From positions 186,001 to 250,000 of the forward strand of contig JAVJTE010000020.1 in NCBI GenBank assembly GCA_040219025.1: a stretch of DNA of 64,000 bases. Reading direction: 5' to 3'. Below, one piece after another: positions 43,711 through 52,002 of the stretch. The DNA is from HT1-32 sp040219025 (GTDB lineage: Bacteria; Pseudomonadota; Alphaproteobacteria; Rhodospirillales; HT1-32). The first letter of the stretch is position 1. Each line of letters begins with the position of its first letter. The position numbers were made by a program, and so were the translations under genes. Below the pieces are notes generated by a model, which had not been told where the DNA came from, did not search any database, and worked only from the letters and a program-made list of their open reading frames with translations.

Positions 43711-43806
43711 CATCCTTCGAGACGCAGCTGCGCTGCTCCTCAGGATGAGGAAAATTCAGCTTGCGGCCTCATCCTGAGGAGGCGCTGTGCGCCGTCTCGA
43801 AGGATC
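43711..43806. repeat. Alphaproteobacterial-type palindromic repeat (family B)
   Basis: A 96-base near-perfect inverted repeat: atccttcgagacg and gctcctcaggatgagg on the left pair with cctcatcctgaggag and cgtctcgaaggat on the right, around a 16-base centre. Elements with these words (CTCATCCTGAGGAG...GTCTCGAAGGAT) are abundant intergenic repeats in alphaproteobacteria. It lies between the convergent polA and rlmH genes. A diverged copy is at 38761-38852. Confidence 0.9.
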
Positions 43807-43836
43807 GACAGAAACGCCGCATCCCCCGAACAGAAT

Positions 43837-44295
43837 TCAGTCCCGGTGGTAGGGGTGGCCGGTCAGGATGGTCTGGACGCGGTAGATCTGCTCGGCCAGC
43901 ATTGCCCGGGCCAGCATATGCGGCCAGGTCAGCTTGCCGAAGGACAGGATCATGCCGGAGCGGCGCAGCACCGACGGGGAATGCCCGTCCGCGCCGCCAA
44001 TCAGAAAGCAGACAGCCGGGACCGCATCGTCCTGCCAGGCTGACAGAACCGTCGCCAGGGCGCGGCTGGTGGTGGTCTTGCCATGTTCATCGAGGGCGAC
44101 AATCCGGCTGCCGGGCGGAACCTGCGCCAGCAGCATCTCGCCTTCTGCCTCAATCCGTTTGGGATCGGGGAGGGTGCGTTTGACCTCCACCTCGCGCAGG
44201 TCGACATCCCAGGTAACCCGCTGGAGATAGCTGTCAAAAAGCTCCCTCTCCGGTCCGGGCCTGGAGCGGCCGACCGCTGCAATGACGATTTTCAT
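43837..44295 (-). CDS. rlmH: 23S rRNA (pseudouridine1915-N3)-methyltransferase RlmH
   Basis: A 152-residue SPOUT methyltransferase that modifies pseudouridine 1915 of helix 69 in 70S ribosomes. The trefoil-knot SAM site FLIGGADGH and the C-terminal LTGHPYHRD with the catalytic Tyr-His-Arg are present. The ATG at 44295 has an excellent GGAGGTGAG upstream. It follows rsfS by 32 bases in the common nadD-rsfS-rlmH order. Confidence 0.96.
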   Translation of the reverse strand: MKIVIAAVGRSRPGPERELFDSYLQRVTWDVDLREVEVKRTLPDPKRIEAEGEMLLAQVPPGSRIVALDEHGKTTTSRALATVLSAWQDDAVPAVCFLIGGADGHSPSVLRRSGMILSFGKLTWPHMLARAMLAEQIYRVQTILTGHPYHRD

Positions 44296-44327
44296 CTCAC
44301 CTCCGCCGCGGCTAGCCGCGCCGCCGT

Positions 44328-44732
44328 TCAGGCGTGAGCAGCCTGTGTGCGGGTTGTTGCCGCGACCGGCGCCCACAGTTTTTCGAGTTCATAGAACTCG
44401 CGCACTTCCGGACGGAACAGATGGACAATCACGTCGCCGGCGTCGATCAGCACCCAGTCACCTGTGGCTTTGCCCTCGGCGCGAACCATGCCGAGTTTTT
44501 CTTCCTTCAGTTTCCGGATGATGTGATCGGCCAGGGCACTGACATGTCGTGAAGACCTGCCACTGGCAACGACCATGTAGTCGGCGACGTCGGAACGTCC
44601 TTTAAGGTCGATGACGGAAACGTCTTCAGCCTTGTTGTCATCAAGGGAGGTATTGACCAGCCCGAGGATGTCGCCTGCTGAAAGCAGGGCTTTTTTCAGT
44701 GTTGCTATGAGGTTGTCCTTTCCTGCCAACAC
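44328..44732 (-). CDS. rsfS: Ribosome silencing factor RsfS
   Basis: RsfS binds uL14 and keeps ribosomal subunits apart when nutrients run low. The 134-residue frame has the family core SLDDNKAEDVSVIDLKGRSD, MVVASGRSSRHVSALADHI and WVLIDAGDVIVHLF. The annotated start here is the GTG at 44732, which has no ribosome binding site. A better placed site, GAAAGGA, lies exactly seven bases before an in-frame ATA at 44708, so translation may instead begin there (126 residues). Confidence 0.93.
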   Translation of the reverse strand: MLAGKDNLIATLKKALLSAGDILGLVNTSLDDNKAEDVSVIDLKGRSDVADYMVVASGRSSRHVSALADHIIRKLKEEKLGMVRAEGKATGDWVLIDAGDVIVHLFRPEVREFYELEKLWAPVAATTRTQAAHA

Positions 44733-44750
44733 CGTTTCACATGCCGCCCG

Positions 44751-45353
44751 TCACGCAGGGCCGGCGGCGGCTCTGATTTGCGTTGCCGAGGCTGAATGCA
44801 GCCGGCCATGGATAAAAACCCAGGCCGGAGGGGCCGCATCGGCCAATTGTCCCGCGGCTTCTGCAGGCAACCGGTCACCCGCGAATCGTCCAGCCATCCT
44901 GCCCGACAAGGCATGACCAACATATGACGGACGCGCGATCACCGCAACTGGCACGCGTTTCATGATTCTGGTCCAGCCGCTCCAGCGCGGAAACTGGACC
45001 ATATTATCGGCACCCATCAGCCAGACAAAACGCATCCCCGGATAAACTGTCTGCAGCCGGGCAATGCTGTCGACCGTATAGACGGTGCCGAGTCGCCGCT
45101 CCAGATCCGTTACAACGACGCGCGGGTGATCGGCCATCGCACGGGCATTTGCAAGCCGTGTATCGATATCCGCCATGCCTTTCGACGGTTTCAGCGGGTT
45201 CTGCGGGGCAACCAGCCACCAGACAGCATCCAGCCGCAGCCGCTTCAGGGCGATCAGGCTGATATGCCGATGGCCGTCATGGGCCGGATTGAAGGAGCCG
45301 CCAAGCAGGCCGATACGCTGTGACTGACGGGACCCGAAGGCAGGCAGGATCAT
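44751..45353 (-). CDS. nadD: Nicotinate-nucleotide adenylyltransferase NadD
   Basis: A 200-residue adenylyltransferase for NAD synthesis from nicotinate mononucleotide. GLLGGSFNPAHDGHRHI contains the (H/T)xGH-type nucleotide motif, and the C-terminal SASATQIRA is the ISSTxIR equivalent. The 18-base gap to rsfS makes one operon with rsfS and rlmH. Confidence 0.95.
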   Translation of the reverse strand: MILPAFGSRQSQRIGLLGGSFNPAHDGHRHISLIALKRLRLDAVWWLVAPQNPLKPSKGMADIDTRLANARAMADHPRVVVTDLERRLGTVYTVDSIARLQTVYPGMRFVWLMGADNMVQFPRWSGWTRIMKRVPVAVIARPSYVGHALSGRMAGRFAGDRLPAEAAGQLADAAPPAWVFIHGRLHSASATQIRAAAGPA

Positions 45354-45456
45354 GATGTCTGGATGAATTGTTTCAATCGGATTGCCGCAGCATTGCGGCG
45401 GAACACCCCAAGTGCAAGCGGTCCGGGTCTGGTCAGGCCGACCGACCGGCCCATGG

Positions 45457-46644
45457 TTATGCCGTGCCGCGCTCGATCGGGCGCAGAATGGCCGCCAGCA
45501 GGATGGCCGCCGCGGCAGCGGCCAGCATCAGCCAGATCGAGGCGTTCCAGCCGCCATAAGCCGTCGCCACCGCTGCCGCCATCGGCGGGCCGATGACATG
45601 GCCGAGATTGGATCCCTGAATCAGCAGCCCGTTGATCACCCCGAGCTGCGCGGGCTCGGCCACGACACGCGGGGCCATGGCAAACAGCGAGGCCGGGATC
45701 AGGCCGCCAATCCCGCCGAACAGCACAACCAGGGCAAACCGGATCTCCGGGGCCAGTCCCGAATTGAAGATCCCGGTGGCGGAGCCTGCCATGACCAGCG
45801 ACGCGAACATGATCAGCCCCCACCGGGGCACCCCGCCATGCATCAGCCGTCCGGCGACAAGGTTGACGCAGGCATTGACCGCAATCGGGACCGCCGTCAG
45901 CAGAGCTGCGGCCTGTCCGGTCTGTCCGAAACCGTCTTCCAGCACGCTGGGCAACCAGCCCATCACGCTCATCCACTGGATGTTGTAGACACAGAAGATC
46001 ACCGGCAGCAGCCATGACCGGGGACGCCAGAAGGCACTGATGACCAGCGACCAGTTTGGGCGCGCCCGCGCATCGGAAGGGTCGGCCGGCATCCGCCAGA
46101 GCACCAGCAGACCCCAGAGCAGCGTCACCCCGGCGAGCACGGCCCAGAGCCCCCGCCAGCCGACCAGCCCGGCCAGCGTCGGGGCGGCCACCAGCGCAAT
46201 CACCATACCGCCCGGCATATAACAGCCCCAGAACCCCATCACCCGGCCCAGGTCAGCCCGCGCGATGACCCTCTGCAGCAGGGGCGGTGCAGAAACAATA
46301 ATCGCCAGAAAGCCCAGACTTTCGACCAGACGGCTGAACAGCAGAAAACTGCCGCTGTCGGCTGTCATACCCAGCCCGCTACCCAGCGCGATCAGCAGGT
46401 AGCCCGACAGATGAACCCGCTTTGCGCCGAGCACACCCGCCAGCACCCCGACAAATGCGGCGATTGTCATGCCGACCGCACTGATCAGCGAAATCACCCA
46501 GCCGGCAGTGATCTTATCGAGACCAAGATCGGCCTGAATTTCGAGAATGACCGGCGGTGCCTTGCCGATCTGCAGGGCGCTGACAATACCCGCCCCGATA
46601 CACAGCCAGACCAGACCCCAGCTGGTTGCCACCCGCCCCGTCAT
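45457..46644 (-). CDS. MFS transporter, CynX/NimT-like
   Basis: A 395-residue transporter with twelve membrane helices. LGLDKITAGWVISLISAVGM and the central cytoplasmic loop (PADPSDARARPN) resemble the CynX/NimT cyanate-nitroimidazole type branch. The ATG at 46644 overlaps the DUF1289 stop by one base (TGATG), so the pair is co-translated; a GTG one codon upstream is also possible. Substrate unknown. Confidence 0.83.
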   Translation of the reverse strand: MTGRVATSWGLVWLCIGAGIVSALQIGKAPPVILEIQADLGLDKITAGWVISLISAVGMTIAAFVGVLAGVLGAKRVHLSGYLLIALGSGLGMTADSGSFLLFSRLVESLGFLAIIVSAPPLLQRVIARADLGRVMGFWGCYMPGGMVIALVAAPTLAGLVGWRGLWAVLAGVTLLWGLLVLWRMPADPSDARARPNWSLVISAFWRPRSWLLPVIFCVYNIQWMSVMGWLPSVLEDGFGQTGQAAALLTAVPIAVNACVNLVAGRLMHGGVPRWGLIMFASLVMAGSATGIFNSGLAPEIRFALVVLFGGIGGLIPASLFAMAPRVVAEPAQLGVINGLLIQGSNLGHVIGPPMAAAVATAYGGWNASIWLMLAAAAAAILLAAILRPIERGTA

Positions 46645-46889
46645 CACTGTTTTCCCGTGGTCTGGCGGCGCTGGCGCCGACGCGGTCGGGAATCAGCCGG
46701 GCTGGTAAGACCGGCGGCGCGGCGGCGTGCTTTCAGCTCTTCGAGGACTTCAAGCCGGCGTTCGTCATCATCGCCGGGCCAGGCCTGAATCTCGGCTGCC
46801 GTGCGAAAACAGCCGGCACACTGGCCGGATCTCGGGTCCAGAATACAAACCCCGATACAGGGGGAAATAACAGTCGCACGCTTCGCCAC
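46644..46889 (-). CDS. DUF1289 small cysteine-rich protein
   Basis: An 81-residue protein with the DUF1289 pattern SPCIGVCILDPRSGQCAGCFRTAAEI near the N-terminus; its four cysteines (SPC, GVC, QC, GC) likely bind an iron-sulfur cluster or zinc, as often predicted for the family. The C-terminal 30 residues are very arginine-rich. The start is a GTG at 46889 preceded by GTGAGG. It is translationally linked to the MFS gene. Function unknown. Confidence 0.82.
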   Translation of the reverse strand: MAKRATVISPCIGVCILDPRSGQCAGCFRTAAEIQAWPGDDDERRLEVLEELKARRRAAGLTSPADSRPRRRQRRQTTGKQ

Positions 46890-47040
46890 GTCGGCCTCAC
46901 CGGATTGAATGAAACGAAACTGATGCAGCCGGGCGTCTGAAACAAGCCGGAACCGGCAGGTCCTGATCGCGGACCGGCTTGCCGGGTGGCGGTCAGGTGA
47001 TATCGTCTGGCATCCGTTCCTTCCTGATTCAGACTGACCG

Positions 47041-48291
47041 ATGCCCTTTAGCCCGCGCCATAAACCCAGCCGCCCGCCAGCCCCCGGACCATCACCGGTC
47101 GCTGTCCTGCTGGTGGCCGAAGCCCGGGCCGCAGCCGCACGCGGCAGCTTTGAGGATGCGCTCCGGCTGTGCGATCAGGCGCTGGCTGACAGCCCCGATG
47201 ACATCTCCGCCCTGTCTGTTGCCGCTGAACTCTGCCTGAGGCGCGGACTGAAGGAGAAAGCCCTGCCCCTGCTGGAGAGGGCGACCCGGCTGCAGCCGGA
47301 TCAGGGCGGATTGCAGTATATGTATGGCATTGCCCTGTTCCAGATGGACCGGGCAGAGACCGCTGTGCGGGCGCTGGAGCGGGCAACCCGCCTGCAACCG
47401 GGCAACGGGCAGGCCTGGTCGGCGCTCGGTGCGTCGCACCAGAAACTGGGACATCTTCAGGATGCCCTTGCCGCCTATGAACAGGCCACGACGCTTGAGC
47501 CGTCGGATGCCGATATCTGGGTCAACCGCTCGGCAGCCGCGCTCCGCCTGAAAGACTGGCCGGGGGCAGAGCAGGCATGCGCCCGCGCCCTCGATATCAG
47601 CCCCGGCCATCGTCGCGCCCTGACCTATCAGGCAATTGCCCTGACCGAACTGGGCCGCCGTGACGAAGCCGCAGAGATTCTTGATTTTGACAGCCTGATG
47701 CGCCGGGTCGATCTGGCCGGTCATATGACCGCAGGTGAACTGGAGGGCCTGAACAAGGCGCTGGTCGCCCATATCGAGGCCCGGCCCGACCTGACCTATG
47801 AGCCGATCCTGAAGGCCACAAAGGGCGGATCACAAACGCAGAATCTGCTGGCGGGCCCTGCCGGGCCGGTTGCACAGCTTGAGGCAGAAGTCAGACGCGC
47901 CGTTGACGCCTATATCACCGATGCGGACCCGGCCCGGCATCCCTATCTCGCCTTCGCGCCCCGGAAATGGCGGCTGATCATGTGGGGGACGCTGCTCCGC
48001 CGGCAGGGTCGTCAGGCCCCCCATATCCACCCCGGGGCCTGGCTGAGCGGGGTCTATTACGCCGCCCTGCCGCCGGAGATGGCGGCCGCACGGTCCGATG
48101 CAGGCTGGATCGAGTTCGGGCGACCGGGGGAGGAGTTTCCCTGCGAGCAGGAGCCGGTCACCCGGATGATCGAACCCCGTGAAGGCAGCCTGCTGCTGTT
48201 TCCGTCCTATATGTTCCACCGGACCATACCGTTCGACAGTGACCGGCCCCGCGTCTCCATCGCCTTTGACATCGAACCGGTGACCGCATGA
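47041..48291 (+). CDS. TPR protein with putative 2OG-Fe(II) oxygenase domain
   Basis: A 416-residue protein. Residues ~20-215 are about five TPR units (for example ALRLCDQALADSPDDISALS and AWSALGASHQKLGHLQDALA). Residues ~230-415 match the putative 2OG-Fe(II) oxygenase group (2OG-FeII_Oxy_5): HIHPGAWLSGVYY with His328 and His330, GWIEFGRP, then LLLFPSYMFHRTIPF with His393 and Arg404 as the likely distal iron ligand and 2-oxoglutarate-binding arginine. TPRs may hold a protein or peptide substrate. It overlaps a paralogous gene by ATGA. The exact reaction is unknown. Confidence 0.82.
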   Translation: MPFSPRHKPSRPPAPGPSPVAVLLVAEARAAAARGSFEDALRLCDQALADSPDDISALSVAAELCLRRGLKEKALPLLERATRLQPDQGGLQYMYGIALFQMDRAETAVRALERATRLQPGNGQAWSALGASHQKLGHLQDALAAYEQATTLEPSDADIWVNRSAAALRLKDWPGAEQACARALDISPGHRRALTYQAIALTELGRRDEAAEILDFDSLMRRVDLAGHMTAGELEGLNKALVAHIEARPDLTYEPILKATKGGSQTQNLLAGPAGPVAQLEAEVRRAVDAYITDADPARHPYLAFAPRKWRLIMWGTLLRRQGRQAPHIHPGAWLSGVYYAALPPEMAAARSDAGWIEFGRPGEEFPCEQEPVTRMIEPREGSLLLFPSYMFHRTIPFDSDRPRVSIAFDIEPVTA

Positions 48292-49799
48292 ACCCCCGCG
48301 CCGCCCGTGCCTTTCAGGCTGCACAGGCCGCCCAGAATGCCGGGCAGGCAGCGGAAGCACTGGCGCAGTGTCGCAAGGCCCTGAAGACAGCACCGAACCA
48401 TCCGGACATTCTGGCGCTAGGCGGGGCCGCCGCCGCCATGGCCGGACAGCCCGCCGAGGCAGTGAGATGGCTGAAGAAAGCATCCGCCACCGCGCCACGA
48501 GCCCCCCAGCCGCTCTATAACCTCGCCATGCTTTTTCAGGGTCAGGGTGATCTGGTGCAGGCGATGGACTGCCTTGACCGCGCACTGCGCCTCGCCCCCG
48601 GCGAGCCCCGGCTGCATTATGTTCAGGGCGTCTTCCGGCAACAGGCCGGGCAGTTCACCGAAGCCTGCCAGCATTACCGCGAAGCGGTCCGCCTGCAGCC
48701 GGGCAATGCCGATGCCTGGTTCAATCTGGGCACCGCCGAGGATGCGCTGGAGCGCCCGGCAGCCGCCCGCATCGCCTACGAACAGACCCTCAGCCTGCAA
48801 CCGGGCAACCTTGGTGCGCGCTACAACCTGGCCAATGCCCTGCTGAAATCCGGCGCGGCAGAGTCTGCAATCACGGAATTTCAGACCGTCCTGAAACAAA
48901 AGCCGGACTTTGTTGATGCCCGGGTCAATCTCGGCAATGCGCTGCAGGATCTCGGTCGTTACGGAGACGCAACAGACCAGTATCACGCCGCCCTGAAAGG
49001 CAATCCGGACAGCCGGGAGGCCCGCTACAACCTGGCCAAGGCCTGTCAGGCAGACGGCAGGACAGCGGATTGCCTGACCGCCTGTGACGAAATGTTGCAG
49101 CGCCGGTCCGATGATGCCGGGGCACTGGCCTTCCGGGCGGTCGCCCTGAACGATGCAGGCCGGACGTCCGAGGCCGCAGAACTGGTGGACATGGATCGCT
49201 TCATCCTGCCTGTGGATATCGATCTGCCGGAAGGTTACAGCGATATCGACGCCTTCAACGCCGCGCTGGAAGCGCATATCCTGTCCCACCCGACCCTGCA
49301 GGAAGATCCGGCCAATCACGCCACCCGCAACGGCCAGCACACCGGCGAGCTGCTGAGCGAGCCGAAAGGCCCGTTTACGGCGTTTGAACAGGCGGTCAAT
49401 GCGGCAGTCCGGCGGTATCTTGAGGAACAGGGCAGGGATTCCACCCATCCCTTCCTGTCGGACCCGCCGGCCGACTGGCGGCTGACGGTCTGGGCTGTGG
49501 TCATGCGGGCAATGGGCCACCAGATTCCGCATATCCATCCCGTCGCCTGGCTGAGCGGGGTCTATTACGCGAAGCTTCCGTCGATTGTCGCCGCCGGGTC
49601 GGACGCAAAAGAGGGCTGGCTGGAATTTGGCGAGCCCCAGCCTGACCTGCGGCCACAACGGCCGAGCCCGCTGCGGACGGTTCAGCCGAAGACCGGCCGG
49701 CTGTTTCTGTTTCCGTCCTATTTTTACCACCGCACCGTCCCGTTCACCTCCGACGAGACCCGGATTTCCATCGCCTTCGACATCCTCCGATCGGACTGA
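48288..49799 (+). CDS. TPR protein with putative 2OG-Fe(II) oxygenase domain (paralogue)
   Basis: A 503-residue paralogue of the preceding product with about two to three more TPR units (residues 1-290, e.g. DAWFNLGTAEDALERPAAAR and ARYNLANALLKSGAAESAIT). The oxygenase domain repeats the same landmarks: HIHPVAWLSGVYY with His415 and His417, GWLEFGEP, and LFLFPSYFYHRTVPF with His481 and Arg492. The two proteins are coupled by an ATGA overlap, which suggests a heteromer or two steps on the same substrate. The DMT transporter gene starts three bases after its stop. Confidence 0.82.
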   Translation: MNPRAARAFQAAQAAQNAGQAAEALAQCRKALKTAPNHPDILALGGAAAAMAGQPAEAVRWLKKASATAPRAPQPLYNLAMLFQGQGDLVQAMDCLDRALRLAPGEPRLHYVQGVFRQQAGQFTEACQHYREAVRLQPGNADAWFNLGTAEDALERPAAARIAYEQTLSLQPGNLGARYNLANALLKSGAAESAITEFQTVLKQKPDFVDARVNLGNALQDLGRYGDATDQYHAALKGNPDSREARYNLAKACQADGRTADCLTACDEMLQRRSDDAGALAFRAVALNDAGRTSEAAELVDMDRFILPVDIDLPEGYSDIDAFNAALEAHILSHPTLQEDPANHATRNGQHTGELLSEPKGPFTAFEQAVNAAVRRYLEEQGRDSTHPFLSDPPADWRLTVWAVVMRAMGHQIPHIHPVAWLSGVYYAKLPSIVAAGSDAKEGWLEFGEPQPDLRPQRPSPLRTVQPKTGRLFLFPSYFYHRTVPFTSDETRISIAFDILRSD

Positions 49800-49802
49800 G
49801 CC

Positions 49803-50723
49803 ATGATCGCCCGCCTGTATGACCGTCTTTTCAGCGGAGTCTCCGCGCCTGTCCGCGGCATTATCCTGATGACCATGGCAACCATGGTCGTCTCCGTCAT
49901 GCATGTCATGATCCGGGAACTCAGCCGGGAAGTTCATGCCTTCGAGATCGCCTTTTTCCGCAATCTCGTCACGCTGGTCTTCATGGCACCGATGATCCTG
50001 AATTCCGGCCCCGCCACCTGGCGGACCAGCCATCCCTGGCTGCATACCCTGCGTGGTATCATCGGTGCTTTCGCTATCCTGACATGGTTCAATTCGCTGT
50101 CGATGGTGCCCGTCGCCACGGCGACCGCGCTGAGCTTTGCCGCGCCGGTCTTTATCACCATCGCCGCCGCGCTTGTGCTGAAGGAATCGGTCGGGCCCAG
50201 ACGCTGGGCCGCCGTGTTCTTCGGCTTTGTCGGCGCCATGATCATCCTGCGCCCGGGGCTGGTGGAAATCGATGCCGGTGCCCTGCTGGTGCTGGCCTCG
50301 ACCGTGTTCTGGGCGGCCTCCCTGACCATCGTCAAGCTGGTCTCCAGGGATGATTCCAGCGTCACCATCGTGTTTTATGCCGCGCTGTTCTCGACCCCGA
50401 TTTCGCTGATCGCCGCCTGGCCGGTCTGGGTCTGGCCGGATGCCTCGCAATATGTCCGCCTCGTCGCCATCGGCTGTCTGGCAACTGTCGCCCATCTCTG
50501 CCTGACCCAGGCCTTCCGCGAGGCCGACGCCAGCGTGGTCATGCCGATTGATTTCTCCCGTCTCATCGTCACCGCCATTCTCGGCTGGATCATCTTCATG
50601 GAAATGCCGGATATCTGGACCTTTGTCGGTGCCATCGTGATCTTCGGATCGACCGCCTTTATCACCTACCGGGAATCCCGCCTGAAGAAAGTGAAGGACG
50701 ACGGCACGGCCAGACCAATCTGA
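49803..50723 (+). CDS. DMT/EamA-family transporter
   Basis: A 306-residue protein with ten membrane helices in two EamA repeats (VRGIILMTMATMVVSVMHVM..., second repeat from ALLVLASTVFWAASLTIVK). It starts three bases after the second TPR-oxygenase gene and is surely in that operon. DMT members export or import amino acids, nucleosides or other small metabolites; the link to oxygenases suggests it moves their substrate or product, but this is inference. Confidence 0.88.
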   Translation: MIARLYDRLFSGVSAPVRGIILMTMATMVVSVMHVMIRELSREVHAFEIAFFRNLVTLVFMAPMILNSGPATWRTSHPWLHTLRGIIGAFAILTWFNSLSMVPVATATALSFAAPVFITIAAALVLKESVGPRRWAAVFFGFVGAMIILRPGLVEIDAGALLVLASTVFWAASLTIVKLVSRDDSSVTIVFYAALFSTPISLIAAWPVWVWPDASQYVRLVAIGCLATVAHLCLTQAFREADASVVMPIDFSRLIVTAILGWIIFMEMPDIWTFVGAIVIFGSTAFITYRESRLKKVKDDGTARPI

Positions 50724-50738
50724 GAGCAGCCAGCCTGA

Positions 50739-51740
50739 TCACGCCGCTTCAGGATCGCACAGAAAGGTGGTCAGCACGAAACGCTCGCCACTCACCGGCG
50801 GCAGGGCCTGATGCAGCAGACCACAGCCGAAGACCGCCGCCATACCTGCCGGAAAGCGGTATCCCCGCAGGCTGTATTCGGGAAACTGCAACTCCCCGCC
50901 CTCATATTCGTCATTCAGGTTGATCGAGATGGCGATCCGGCGATGCGCCATACGGGCGGCATCATTGTCGCGATGCGGGCCAAAGAAATCCCGCCGGCCT
51001 GAATGGTAGCCGATGATCACAAACACCTCGAAATCCAGCGCCTCGCGCAGGCCGAAGGCCCGCTCAAGCTCCGGCCAGACCCGCCGCCTGACCAGATCAA
51101 CCAGCCGGTTGTTCATCCGGGGGTCGCGCACCACATGGTCGCGGCTCGACTTCGCCGCCCGGTCGCGGTCGTCGCCATGGCCCAGGGAATAGCCGATCTC
51201 TTCATTCTGCGCCCGCCAGAGGCCGATCAGTTCAGCCCGCAGGTCAGGATCAACGACACGGGGAATGAACAGCACCGGCGGCGGTATTTCCGGCTGATCC
51301 GCGATGGCTGCCAGCGCCGCAACGTCCGTGAGGTCAGCATCTGCGTCAAGAACCGCAATGATCCGCTGATTGGGGTCGATCAGATAGCCGAGCGGCCCCG
51401 CTGTCCGCCCCGCCGCCGCAAGCCATGACCGGCAGGTCGCGCCATCCGGATCCGCCAGCACCGGGAATTCCGCTCCGGTGCCGGCGCATCCTTGAGCATT
51501 TTCGGCAACGCTCGCACGGGTAATCAGCACAATATCCAGACCGGCCTCATCCATCGCCGCCTGCTGAAGCGCCAGCCTCTGCAACGGCTCACGACCCGCA
51601 TCACCACAGAGCAGGACGAGGACAGCACGCCCCCGCGCACCACCGGACAGCGAAAAAGGCAGTCCCTGCTGATCGGTCAGCAGAAAATCTGTCAGACGGT
51701 CGCCGGGACCGGGTGGGCTGGTTTGCAAATCAGGTTTCAC
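50739..51740 (-). CDS. Peroxiredoxin-like / 2OG-Fe(II) oxygenase fusion
   Basis: A 333-residue two-domain protein. Residues ~10-145 have an AhpC/TSA-type thioredoxin fold (PGDRLTDFLLTDQQGLPFSL, GPLGYLIDPNQRIIAV). The usual peroxidatic motif is not obvious: LLCGDAGREP has a cysteine in roughly the right loop. Residues ~190-330 are a prolyl-4-hydroxylase-like 2OG-Fe(II) oxygenase with a full iron triad His256, Asp258 (GPHRDND) and His310 (LLHQALPP), and Arg320 for 2-oxoglutarate. It converges on the DMT gene with 15 bases between them, so three 2OG-oxygenase genes cluster here. Substrate unknown. Confidence 0.83.
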   Translation of the reverse strand: MKPDLQTSPPGPGDRLTDFLLTDQQGLPFSLSGGARGRAVLVLLCGDAGREPLQRLALQQAAMDEAGLDIVLITRASVAENAQGCAGTGAEFPVLADPDGATCRSWLAAAGRTAGPLGYLIDPNQRIIAVLDADADLTDVAALAAIADQPEIPPPVLFIPRVVDPDLRAELIGLWRAQNEEIGYSLGHGDDRDRAAKSSRDHVVRDPRMNNRLVDLVRRRVWPELERAFGLREALDFEVFVIIGYHSGRRDFFGPHRDNDAARMAHRRIAISINLNDEYEGGELQFPEYSLRGYRFPAGMAAVFGCGLLHQALPPVSGERFVLTTFLCDPEAA

Positions 51741-51853
51741 CGGATGGGGTCAGAATATCGGACACAGTCTGGCCTGATATGGTTACCAATTCCCTGATGA
51801 AGTGAGGCGGGAATTACAAGCAGAGGAGAGGGCGAGGAACGCCTCACGCTCTC

Positions 51854-51924
51854 GCCGTTTCTGCGAAACGGCTGACGCTGATTGAGATCCTGGGGGAATT
51901 CATCGCTTCACTTTGTGAAGCGAT
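51854..51924. other. Two perfect hairpins downstream of tRNA-Thr
   Basis: GCCGTTTC-tgc-GAAACGGC at 51854-51872 and ATCGCTTCAC-ttt-GTGAAGCGAT at 51902-51924. The second lies two bases beyond the tRNA 3' end on its strand and may stop transcription or mark processing, though no T-run follows. The wider gap 51741-51926 otherwise shows no gene. Confidence 0.6.
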
Positions 51925-51926
51925 CG

Positions 51927-52002
51927 TGGTGCCGCCTGGGTGACTCGAACACCCGACCCCCGCATTACGAATGCGATGCTCTACCAACTGAGCTAAGGCG
52001 GC
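51927..52002 (-). tRNA. tRNA-Thr (anticodon CGT)
   Basis: Read on the minus strand, a 76-base cloverleaf. The acceptor stem GCCGCCT/AGGCGGC closes perfectly, the D arm is GCTC-AGTTGGTA-GAGC, the anticodon loop is TTCGTAA (anticodon CGT, decoding ACG threonine), and the T arm is GGGTG-TTCGAGT-CACCC. The discriminator A and an encoded CCA are at 51927-51930. The first anticodon-stem pair is T-G. Confidence 0.97.

Noticed and set aside
43711..43806. CRISPR repeat or intrinsic terminator pair
   Set aside because: It is a single large inverted repeat without regularly spaced direct repeats, and no T-run follows either arm; it fits an intergenic palindromic element better. No CRISPR array was seen anywhere in the window.
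45350..46015. A 221-codon minus-strand open frame overlapping the nadD-MFS gap
   Set aside because: It overlaps the MFS gene in another frame and has shadow-type composition; the 103-base gap itself shows nothing.
48417..50495. A 692-codon open frame on the minus strand
   Set aside because: It is antisense to the second TPR-oxygenase gene and the DMT transporter, and has the composition of a shadow frame.
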